Positions 15,118-21,884 of a stretch of 62,598 nt of DNA are shown piece after piece (within the stretch, counting starts at the first letter, position 1; each line of letters begins with the position of its first letter). Location: contig NZ_KQ948946.1 of assembly GCF_001514235.1 (NCBI RefSeq), positions 57,928 to 120,525 on the forward strand, given 5' to 3'. This stretch comes from Streptomyces caeruleatus (GTDB lineage Bacteria > Actinomycetota > Actinomycetes > Streptomycetales > Streptomycetaceae). Under the pieces are notes generated by a model. It made no database searches. It worked only from the letters and a program-made list of their open reading frames with translations, and was not told the origin of the DNA. A program made the translations under genes and the position numbers.

Positions 15118-16701
15118 ATGACCGCATCTCGCCGTGCCGGCGGCATCAGCAAGCGGTGTGAGTGCCGCGGCCCGGACGGGAAGCTGCTGAGCAAGTCGTG
15201 TCCGCAGCTGGAGAAGAAGAACCACGGTGCCGTGCAGCTGCGGCAGGAACTCCCGCTGGACGCCAACGGGAAGCGCCGGCCGTTTCGCCGCACTGGCTAC
15301 GCCAAAGTCACGGACGCGCAGGCCGACCTGACGAAGCTGCAGGCGATCCTCGACCTGCCCGGGGATGACGAGGACGGGCAGCGCCGCGTCGGCGACCTCC
15401 TGCAAGAGGTGATGAAGACCCGCGCGCCGATTCCCGATCCGACCGAGGTGTCCCGGAAGTTGGGCGTCGGCGTACCGCTCGACGGGAAGATGACCGTCGG
15501 CGACTGGCTCGACAAGTGGATGGCGGGGAAGAAGACGCGGCCGACCACAAACAACGGCTACCGCTCCCACATCCGTGTCCACTTGAAGCCCCGCATCGGG
15601 CATCTGCGCCTCGACCGGCTCAACGTCGGCCACGTGCAGGAGATGTTCGACGCCATCGCCGACGAGTCCGACGTCATCCGCGCGGAGAATCAGGCCCGCC
15701 GCGAGCAGGTGGCCCGCTCCAAGTGGTCCCGGCCGGGGAGGCCGCCGGCCAAGGAGCGCGAGCGCCTGGCGGCCGAGCGCGCGAAGCTGTCCGAGATGAA
15801 GCCGTACCGGAAGGCCAACACCGCGGCGACGCGGCACGCTATCCGGCGCACGCTCCGTGCGGCCCTCAACCGGGCTATCGCCGAGCAGCTCATCACCTTC
15901 AACGCGGCCGCCCACGTCGAACTAGGCTCCGCCGCACGCCCCAAGGGCCTGCTGTGGACCGACGAGCGCGTGAAGCGCTGGCGCAAGACGGGCGAGACTC
16001 CCGGCCCGGTCATGGTGTGGACTCCGCAGCAGCTCGGCCAGTTCCTCGATGAGGCCGAGGGCAGCAGGCTGTACGCCGGGTACCACCTCATCGCTTACCA
16101 CGGTCTGCGGCGCGGCGAGGGATGCGGGCAGGGCTGGGACGATGCCCACCTGGACGCGCGGCCGCCCCGTATCGACGTGCTCACGGAGATCGTGGTGGAC
16201 GGGTGGACGCCGGTCGAGACGGCGCCCAAGACGGACTCGTCTGTGGCGTCCGTGGTGATCGACCGTGCCACCGTCGAGGTGCTCCAGGACCACCGCGTGC
16301 GCCAGCTGTCCGAGCGTGACGCCTGGAACGCCCGGGCCGCGCAGCTGCGCGCCGAGGGCGAGGACGCCCACGACTGGATCGACACCGGCAAGATCTTGGC
16401 GGCGGAGGACGGCAGTTGGCTGCACCCCGACGTCCTCAGCAAGGAGTTCCAGCGGATCCGGGAGCGGGCCGGGCTGCCTCCCATCAACCTGCGTGACCTC
16501 CGGCATGGCGCGGCCGCGCTCGTAAAGGCTGGCGGCGGAGACATCCATGACGCCAAGAAGAAGCTGCGGCACTCGACCGTGGTGTTGACCTCGGACACGT
16601 ACATGGAGCTGTTCGAGGAGTACGAGGAGGAGCTCGTCGAGAAGGCGGCGGCCGCGGTGCCGAGGGCGCGGAGGGGTGACGCCAAGGCCCCGGCGGAGTA
16701 G
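15118..16701 (+). CDS. int: Tyrosine site-specific integrase
   Basis: A 527-aa tyrosine recombinase. The N-terminal arm-binding part contains a Cys pair (CECRGPDGKLLSKSCP). A SAM-like core-binding domain (about 120-200) is interrupted by a charged insert (ARSKWSRPGRPPAKERERL). The catalytic domain has Arg in YHGLRRGEG, Arg/His in LRDLRHGAA, H/W-box KLRHSTVVLTSDTY and the nucleophile Tyr in SDTYMEL. ATG at 15118 with a GGGAGGGA Shine-Dalgarno. It points at the att site 220 bp downstream, as in pSAM2-type AICEs, and should integrate into the 3' end of tRNA-Lys. Confidence 0.93.
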   Translation: MTASRRAGGISKRCECRGPDGKLLSKSCPQLEKKNHGAVQLRQELPLDANGKRRPFRRTGYAKVTDAQADLTKLQAILDLPGDDEDGQRRVGDLLQEVMKTRAPIPDPTEVSRKLGVGVPLDGKMTVGDWLDKWMAGKKTRPTTNNGYRSHIRVHLKPRIGHLRLDRLNVGHVQEMFDAIADESDVIRAENQARREQVARSKWSRPGRPPAKERERLAAERAKLSEMKPYRKANTAATRHAIRRTLRAALNRAIAEQLITFNAAAHVELGSAARPKGLLWTDERVKRWRKTGETPGPVMVWTPQQLGQFLDEAEGSRLYAGYHLIAYHGLRRGEGCGQGWDDAHLDARPPRIDVLTEIVVDGWTPVETAPKTDSSVASVVIDRATVEVLQDHRVRQLSERDAWNARAAQLRAEGEDAHDWIDTGKILAAEDGSWLHPDVLSKEFQRIRERAGLPPINLRDLRHGAAALVKAGGGDIHDAKKKLRHSTVVLTSDTYMELFEEYEEELVEKAAAAVPRARRGDAKAPAE

Positions 16702-16720
16702 CGTTGTTGTTGGACAGAGG

Positions 16721-16752
16721 AGGCCTCGTCACCGCAGGTGGCGGGGCCTTTC
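16721..16752 (+). terminator. Rho-independent terminator after int
   Basis: A GC-rich stem (AGGCC...CACC / GGTG...GGCCT) with a short GCA loop and following TTT lies 20 bp after the integrase stop. Confidence 0.55.
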
Positions 16753-16784
16753 TGCTGGCCCGCTGCTGGCCCGAACGCCAGCCA

Positions 16785-16894
16785 ACGAGACCGGATGAGA
16801 CCCGACGAGACCCGATAGCGAGTCGGCGGAGGGCGACCGGAAACGGGTCGTGAGCTGGGCAGGAGCGGCACCCGGCCGACGAGACCGGATGAGA
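16785..16894. repeat. Repeated arm-type sites next to att (putative integrase-binding sites)
   Basis: The 16-mer ACGAGACCGGATGAGA occurs exactly at 16785-16800 and 16879-16894, with a diverged copy beginning ACGAGACCCGAT at 16805. They lie between int and the att core in the same orientation, the typical place for integrase arm-binding or Xis sites. Confidence 0.6.
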
Positions 16895-16921
16895 TCGTTC
16901 AGGGCCCTATGGGGCGTCCGC

Positions 16922-16967
16922 GGACTTTTAATCCATTGGTTGTGGGTTCGAGTCCCACAGGGCCTAC
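16922..16967 (+). other. Attachment site (att), tRNA-Lys 3'-end copy, right end of the AICE
   Basis: A 46-bp segment containing the anticodon loop (CTTTTAA, anticodon TTT), the T-arm GTGGG-TTCGAGT-CCCAC and the acceptor end of a tRNA-Lys. It recurs at 25287-25332 with one mismatch. It is the outcome of integration into a tRNA 3' end; the intact gene must lie to the left of the window. Directly 5' (16902-16921) are bases that could pair as an acceptor stem, but the D-arm is missing. Confidence 0.85.
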
Positions 16968-16971
16968 AACG

Positions 16972-17006
16972 GAGCCCCAGTTCAGACCGCTTCTGAACTG
17001 GGGCTC
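16972..17006 (+). terminator. Strong terminator behind the att site
   Basis: Perfect 15-bp inverted repeat, GAGCCCCAGTTCAGA (16972-16986) and TCTGAACTGGGGCTC (16992-17006), with a 5-nt loop and a TTTT shortly after. It sits 5 bp after the tRNA 3' end, in the normal position of a tRNA terminator. The stretch 17007-17177 that follows shows no gene. Confidence 0.8.
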
Positions 17007-17177
17007 GCAGCGTTTTGTGGGGCCTTGAAGATCGTTAGCTCAGTCGACGCTCAACCGAAGTGCTGCCGATCATGGGCATGGAGCGGCCCCGGCCGGGCCA
17101 GAGGGGCCGACCGGGGCCGCAGGGGGCCGCCCGCCCCCAGGAGCTCACGGGGTACAGGGGCGGCCGGGGCTTAGCCG

Positions 17178-17363
17178 CTAGCTCGTCGGCTTGTCCTCGC
17201 CGTGAGGCAGAGGGCACATGTCGACGTCCGGCCCGGCCAGCATGGCGATCATCTGCTGGTCGGGGTGTACCGGGCAGTACCGGCGCCCTCGGGCGTTGTC
17301 GGTCTGCCAGTCGTCCTCGGCGAGTTCCCGAGGCGTGGGTGGTCGGTACCTGCTGGCGGCCAT
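17178..17363 (-). CDS. Small hypothetical protein
   Basis: A 61-aa protein, MAASRYRPPTPRELAEDDWQ to CPLPHGEDKPTS. It has two Cys-Pro motifs (CPVHPDQQ and CPLPHGE) that could bind a metal. The start at 17363 has an AGGTGA Shine-Dalgarno; the longer in-frame ORF is Pro/Arg-rich shadow. This kind of short protein often accompanies DUF6415-type genes in Streptomyces cargo regions. Confidence 0.6.
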   Translation of the reverse strand: MAASRYRPPTPRELAEDDWQTDNARGRRYCPVHPDQQMIAMLAGPDVDMCPLPHGEDKPTS

Positions 17364-17373
17364 GTCACCTCTC

Positions 17374-17466
17374 CTACTGGTCGTTCTCGGGCGGGGTGGG
17401 CGGGTCGTCGTCGGGCTTGGGCACGGGCGGCCAAGTCGCGACGGCTGCCGACAGCTTGCGGCGCAT
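17374..17466 (-). CDS. 30-aa peptide with strong Shine-Dalgarno
   Basis: A 30-codon ORF starting MRRKLSAAVATWPPVPKP and ending in a Pro/Asp-rich tail (DDDPPTPPENDQ). AGGAGGT lies 4 nt before the ATG, and the next gene follows in the same direction. Basic start plus acidic Pro-rich end. It may be a short peptide of unknown role or a leader; nothing similar is recognised. Confidence 0.4.
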   Translation of the reverse strand: MRRKLSAAVATWPPVPKPDDDPPTPPENDQ

Positions 17467-17647
17467 GGCACCTCCTCTCGGAGTCGCCGGCCGACTACGG
17501 TCAGAGTCGGTCGGTCTCTTGACGGGGACTTGCCGCCCCGCCTCGGCGCCCGACCTGTCCAGGGGCGTATGGCACCGCGGCGGGGTCTTGCAGCCCCTCC
17601 CGCCGAAGGCGTGCGGCACTCCGGAGGGAGGGGGGTTCAGAACGGCG

Positions 17648-18202
17648 TCAGCGGCGGGGCCGCCCGACGCTCGCGCATGAGGCATGGATGCGACCGGACT
17701 GAGCCGCTCCGCCCGAGGGGCTGAACTTGTCGTATGGCAGCCACGTCTCGCCGTCCTCGATCGGCTTGTCGCAGGCCAGGCACATGCGCATACCGGCGAG
17801 CGCGTCGTGGTGATCGCACAGGGCCACGACGGAGCGGGCCATCCGCTGCACGCGCTGCGCTTCGCCGAGCAGACCGGCCGCCTCCGGCTCGTGCAGCCGT
17901 CGCCGCGCCTCGCCGACGCCAACCATGGCGACCCTGGCGGGCACGTCGTTCTCGGGGAGGTCTGCGGCGAGCGCTTCGATGGCGGGCATCAGGTGCCGTA
18001 GGAAGCCGCCGAGATCCTGGTGCCAGAGCTTGAGGCTCTCGTGGCGGGGCAACGTGGGCTGGTCGAGGAACCAGGTCGCTGCGGCGCGCATGGTCGCGGT
18101 GGTGGGCGCGGAGCAGTCCGTCTGCTCCTGTGTGGCGTTCACCGGACGGGCCTCGAAGCCCAGACGGCTGGGCGTCAGTTTGTTGTCCCCGCGGGCGGTC
18201 AT
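17648..18202 (-). CDS. DUF6415-like protein
   Basis: A 184-aa protein. It has a helical region (about 40-140; LPRHESLKLWHQDLGGFLRHLMPAIEAL...ARVAMVGVGEARRRL) matching what I recall of the DUF6415 family, then a C-terminal Cys/His zinc-like module (CDHHDAL, CLACDKPI, IHASC). ATG at 18202. In Streptomyces these proteins are associated with accessory and natural-product loci; their activity is unknown. Confidence 0.65.
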   Translation of the reverse strand: MTARGDNKLTPSRLGFEARPVNATQEQTDCSAPTTATMRAAATWFLDQPTLPRHESLKLWHQDLGGFLRHLMPAIEALAADLPENDVPARVAMVGVGEARRRLHEPEAAGLLGEAQRVQRMARSVVALCDHHDALAGMRMCLACDKPIEDGETWLPYDKFSPSGGAAQSGRIHASCASVGRPRR

Positions 18203-18328
18203 GCTGACATCACTCCCACTACGCTGTGTTGTCCGGCTGTCACCAATGACGGTAGGCAGGCGTGATTACCGCTTGTAGTGACCGTGGGTACGGGTACGGG
18301 CCCGTCCCGAGCGGGCAAGGGGAGCGCC

Positions 18329-19447
18329 ATGGGGCAGCGGACGAGGGGAGCCCCGACCGGTGGTCAGGGAACGCCCGGGCGAGGCCGCGCGGGCATCATC
18401 TCGGGCTACGTCTTCCGGGTCATCCGCGAGCAGTTAGGCCACACACAGGACAGCCTCGCCGAGGCGTTTGGGGTGGCGCCGGACACCGTCGCCGGTTGGG
18501 AGACAGGCCGCCGGCCACTCATCTCCCTGCCCGTTGGGCAGATGCTCGTACACCGTCACCGGCTGATGCAGATGGGCACGGCGCCCGCCCTGCTCGCTGC
18601 CCTCGAACGCGCGATGGAAGCCGACATGCTGCTAGCCAGCGCCCTGGAGGACGAGGCGCCGGCCGGGCCCAACCCACTCGGGGCCTGGGTCATGCAGAGG
18701 GATCTCGTCGAGGTCCTGACCTGGCCGCTCAACGGGGTCCCGCCCAGTCCCGTGCGCGACCTCCCCGCGCCCCCTCGCCCACGCCGCGGCCCGGTGCCAA
18801 CGGCGCCCGACCTGCCCACGGTCGACCGGCGCCGCTTCTTCAGCCGCATGCGGGAGACTGCGGAGCAGGCCCGAGGCGGCCGGGACTTCCTGCTGCGACG
18901 GCAGGCCCTGTACCTTGCCGGGTTCGACCAGGACGCAGACACAACCGAGTGGCTGGCGCACCAGCAGCGGACCGAGCGGCCAGACGACTGGCTGACGCAG
19001 TGGCTCAACTCCCGCTCCGCCGCCGCCGTGGCCGCGCGCCAGGGCGACCGGGACCGAATGGCCCACTTCATCGGCCGCACCCTCGGCGACAACGACCGTG
19101 CCGAGGCAGCGAACCTGAACTACTGGGCGTACTGGATCGGGGAGGCGCAGCACGTCCAGTTGTCGGACGACTTCATCGGCGAGGCGACACCCGGCCCCTG
19201 GCACGGCAACCTGCTGATGGCCCACCTGGTCCGCGGCCTCACACCCCGGCACGGTTTCTTCGACCTCAACGTTCACACCCTGTGGACCCTTCTCGCCGCG
19301 CGCCCCAACCTGCTGCGCGCACAGTCGGCCGCAGGGCGGGCCCTACGCGAACGACTGCCGATGATGTTGGATGATCCAGGGCTTTCGCCGCAGGCTCGGC
19401 GGGAGCTGGAGGGCATCCGGTACGCAATCCGCCTCGCCGAGGCGTGA
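18329..19447 (+). CDS. Xre-family regulator with large C-terminal domain
   Basis: A 372-aa protein. The N-terminal Cro/CI HTH (about 25-65) reads VIREQLGHTQDSLAEAFGVA, then DTVAGWETGRRPL. A helical, TPR-like C-terminal region follows. ATG at 18329 with AAGGGGAG upstream; an earlier in-frame ATG at 18278 has no Shine-Dalgarno. Twelve bases separate it from the HD-domain gene, so they form an operon. Divergent from the DUF6415-like gene. Confidence 0.8.
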   Translation: MGQRTRGAPTGGQGTPGRGRAGIISGYVFRVIREQLGHTQDSLAEAFGVAPDTVAGWETGRRPLISLPVGQMLVHRHRLMQMGTAPALLAALERAMEADMLLASALEDEAPAGPNPLGAWVMQRDLVEVLTWPLNGVPPSPVRDLPAPPRPRRGPVPTAPDLPTVDRRRFFSRMRETAEQARGGRDFLLRRQALYLAGFDQDADTTEWLAHQQRTERPDDWLTQWLNSRSAAAVAARQGDRDRMAHFIGRTLGDNDRAEAANLNYWAYWIGEAQHVQLSDDFIGEATPGPWHGNLLMAHLVRGLTPRHGFFDLNVHTLWTLLAARPNLLRAQSAAGRALRERLPMMLDDPGLSPQARRELEGIRYAIRLAEA

Positions 19448-19459
19448 AAGGGGACACCT

Positions 19460-20041
19460 GTGGGTGACCAGGACCTGGCGGACGTAGCCCACTTCCTATG
19501 GGAGGCAGGCACGTTGAAGACGGCCCGTCGAACGGGCTGGTGGATGGCGGGCGTTCGGGACCCCGAGAGTGTCGCCGAGCACGCATGGCGCACGTCCGTC
19601 ATCGCCTCGGTCATTGCCACCCTGGAGGGCGCGGATGCCGCGCGGGCCGCGCACCTGGCGGTGTGGCACGACTCGCAGGAGACGCGCACGGGCGACGTGA
19701 ACCACCTGGGGAAGAAGTACGCGGCACCGGGCGATCCGGTGGCGGTGACGGCGGATCAGACAGCTGGCATGCCCGAGGTGCTGCGGTCTGCGGTCCGTGC
19801 GGTTGTCGCCGAGTACGAGGCCCGCGAGACGCCCGAGGCCATCTGTGCGCGTGACGCGGACAAGCTGGAGTGCATGTTGCAGGGTCTGGAGTACAAGGGT
19901 CAGGGGTACGAGGCGGCCCAGCGCTGGGTCGACAACAGCCGGGCCCGGATCGTCACCCAGTCCGGTCAGTTGCTCGCCGACCAGCTGCTGGCTCAGGCCC
20001 CGCTCGACTGGCTGCGCGCGGCCATGGGCGAGCGCGCGTAG
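19460..20041 (+). CDS. HD-domain nucleotidase (YfbR/HDDC2-like)
   Basis: A 193-aa HD-superfamily phosphohydrolase. The metal-binding signatures are SVAEHAWRTS (H, about 34-43), the HD pair in VWHDSQETRTGDV and the distal Asp in ARDADKLEC. GTG start at 19460 with an AAAGGGGA Shine-Dalgarno. Family members dephosphorylate 5'-deoxynucleotides. Paired with an Xre regulator on a mobile element, a role in altering nucleotide pools (for example anti-phage) is possible but unproven. Confidence 0.82.
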   Translation: MGDQDLADVAHFLWEAGTLKTARRTGWWMAGVRDPESVAEHAWRTSVIASVIATLEGADAARAAHLAVWHDSQETRTGDVNHLGKKYAAPGDPVAVTADQTAGMPEVLRSAVRAVVAEYEARETPEAICARDADKLECMLQGLEYKGQGYEAAQRWVDNSRARIVTQSGQLLADQLLAQAPLDWLRAAMGERA

Positions 20042-20088
20042 CCCCCCGAGAGACGTACACGGGCGCCGTAGCGGCGCTGATGTGGCGC

Positions 20089-20125
20089 AGCCCCCGGACG
20101 GCCTGTCACGGCTGCGCCGGGGGCT
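20089..20125. terminator. Bidirectional terminator between convergent genes
   Basis: Inverted repeat AGCCCCCGG (20089-20097) and CCGGGGGCT (20117-20125), between the HD gene and the oppositely oriented lipoprotein gene. Confidence 0.55.
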
Positions 20126-20142
20126 TCTGGCTTACGCCTGGC

Positions 20143-20727
20143 TTACGCCTTAGGGACCGCCCACTCGGCGCCCTCAGGCAGCGCCTCCGGGGTGTACAGC
20201 ACGCGTTCGGGCCGCTGGTTGCCGGGCACGGCGAACACGGTCTTCCCACGCACGCAGTCACCGGCCTTCACGGTCGCTTCGTAGGGGTATTCGGGCTTGG
20301 GGAAGTCGCCGTAGGTCACGCTGCTCGGCTCGACGCGGGCGCCGTCCTCGTAAGCGAGGATCCATGGGTAGCGGGTGGTGCCGCCCGTGCCCTTCGCGAT
20401 GCACGTTTTGATCTCAAGGGCCGCCCACTCGTATCCGTCCGTGCTGAACTCCTGGTCGGCGGTGGTCTGTGCCTTGATGCCTTGCTCGTAGCTGAGGACC
20501 GTGACCTTGACGGTGACGTCTCCGACGGCGTCGTTGAAGGTGAGCACCTCGCCGAAGCCTCTCGGTTCGTCCTCGGTTGGGCTGGGTGTGGCGTTGGCCT
20601 TCGCGGTCCTAGACGTATCCGACTCGCTGACCTTGTCGGCGCCAACTACTCGCTCGTTGGGGCTCTGGCAGGCGGTGAGCGTGGCGAAGAGCAGGGCCGT
20701 GGCTGCGGCAGTTGTACAGGTACGCAT
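20143..20727 (-). CDS. Secreted lipoprotein, DUF4352-like
   Basis: A 194-aa protein with a lipoprotein signal (MRTCTTAAATALLFATLTAC; lipobox LTAC with Cys20), a Ser/Thr/Glu linker and one beta-rich domain (about 55-190; VGDVTVKVTVLSYEQG, YEWAALEIKTCIAK, AVPGNQRPERVLYTP). The fold resembles DUF4352/TEF-like immunoglobulin domains found on cell-surface lipoproteins. Cys residues in TCIAK and GDCVRG may form a disulfide. Role unknown. Confidence 0.72.
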   Translation of the reverse strand: MRTCTTAAATALLFATLTACQSPNERVVGADKVSESDTSRTAKANATPSPTEDEPRGFGEVLTFNDAVGDVTVKVTVLSYEQGIKAQTTADQEFSTDGYEWAALEIKTCIAKGTGGTTRYPWILAYEDGARVEPSSVTYGDFPKPEYPYEATVKAGDCVRGKTVFAVPGNQRPERVLYTPEALPEGAEWAVPKA

Positions 20728-20975
20728 GGTCCCCCCTGGACGTGCGTGTTGGAGAGGGCATCATGTGTTGCTGTTAAGGGTCAGCGTGTGGTGTGTTGCC
20801 GTCTCGTGACCACGAGCAAGTGACGTGCATCTTGCCGCCGCCGGTTTGTCTTCGCCGTGCCCGGCGTCGTCGAGGGCGGCCTTGAGGTTCGGAACGACCA
20901 GCTGCCGTACTCGGTCGGGTTGAGGTCCTGCAGGCCGCGGAGGACCTCCTGAGTCCTGTTACGACGAGGCTGCTT

Positions 20976-21317
20976 GTGGAACACGAGGCACACGTCAGGT
21001 GGTCCCTCAAGGATGGGCCGGGCAGCATCAAGGCCCTGCGCCGCTCCAACGCTGCCCCCAGCCTTCAAGAACGTCAGGGGCGCGTCCACCCCCTCGGGGT
21101 GATCGCTCAGCGACAGATGACCATGCGGCACGTCGAGGCAGCCTGTGACACCTGGAACGAGTTCCTCGACGAACCTCAGATGATCAGCTCTGCGCGAGGG
21201 GACGATCACCTGCGGAGCTTGCGCACCGGCCTCAGGCCGTACGCGTCGCTGCAGGTCGTGCGTACCCCCGCCGAGCGAGCGCGTGAAGTCGCGCGGCAAG
21301 AAGGCAGCCTGAAATGA
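20976..21317 (+). pseudogene. Probable gene remnant (open frame from 20886)
   Basis: A readable frame continues from 20886 to the stop at 21317, but no plausible start with a Shine-Dalgarno exists before GTG 20976. The encoded piece (EHEAHVRWSLKDGPGSIKAL, RHVEAACDTWNEFLDEPQM, PAERAREVARQEGSLK) looks like natural protein, so it is likely the 3' fragment of a truncated gene. The family is not recognised. Confidence 0.35.
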
Positions 21318-21321
21318 CAAG

Positions 21322-21361
21322 GCGCTCCCTGTACGGCCATGAATGGCCGTACAGGGAGCGC
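21322..21361. terminator. Very long perfect hairpin
   Basis: A 19-bp perfect inverted repeat (left arm begins GCGCTCCCTGTACGG at 21322, right arm ends GTACAGGGAGCGC at 21361), separated by only GA. It lies 5 bp after the stop of the remnant gene. The remaining gene-free stretch 21362-21884 shows no gene or RNA that I can support. Confidence 0.6.
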
Positions 21362-21884
21362 TGCGTATGAGCGGGTGGCGGAGGCTCTGCCAGGCGGACA
21401 GGCCGAAGGCGGCGACCGGCAGGGGGACACCGTGGGTGTCCGAGACAGCCGGGCTGTGAGCTCACGGGGTGACCAGCTCTGGCAGATCCGCCAAGCACTC
21501 ACTGGGCGGCCCGTCACGGGCCTGTGAGCAGATGCGGGCCCGAGTTGCACGTGTCGACGATGAGCCCGCGCCGCTGCGGCCCGCACAACGCCTCGCGTCA
21601 CGCTCCCTGTCAGTGGATCGGCCGTATCCCTGTGCTGTTCGAGCGCCGCGCAGCCGGAGCGCCCAGCGTCGCGGGCGGCGGGCTCGGCAGGAATGAGCAA
21701 TCGAGCTCAGAAGATGCTCAACACCATTGCTTCACGGGGTGGTCATAGCTTTTGCTGTTTCAACGATCTTGGGCACACTCGGAAAGCAGTACTCCGGTTC
21801 GCTGCCTGACCAGCATGTTTCATCCCGGCCAGGTGAGCCCGACCAGCTCGCCCATGCCGTCACGCACTACCTCAGGGGGGAACC

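Larger units (their letters stand above)
1..16967. mobile_element. Actinomycete integrative and conjugative element (AICE), right-hand part
   Basis: A complete set of AICE modules is packed into this stretch: integrase next to an att site, excisionase-like HTH, Xre repressors, prim-pol replication protein with iteron origin, SSB, helicase, Spd-like membrane proteins and an FtsK/TraB-type translocase. The right boundary is the tRNA 3'-end repeat ending at 16967. The left boundary is outside the window, because base 1 already lies inside element DNA and no intact tRNA is seen. AICEs of this type transfer as double-stranded DNA through one translocase. The element appears intact: no broken core gene was seen. 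Confidence 0.88.

Noticed and set aside
17028..17060. GTTAGCTCAG resembling a tRNA D-arm after the inner att site
   Set aside because: No matching acceptor, anticodon or T-arm could be found around it.
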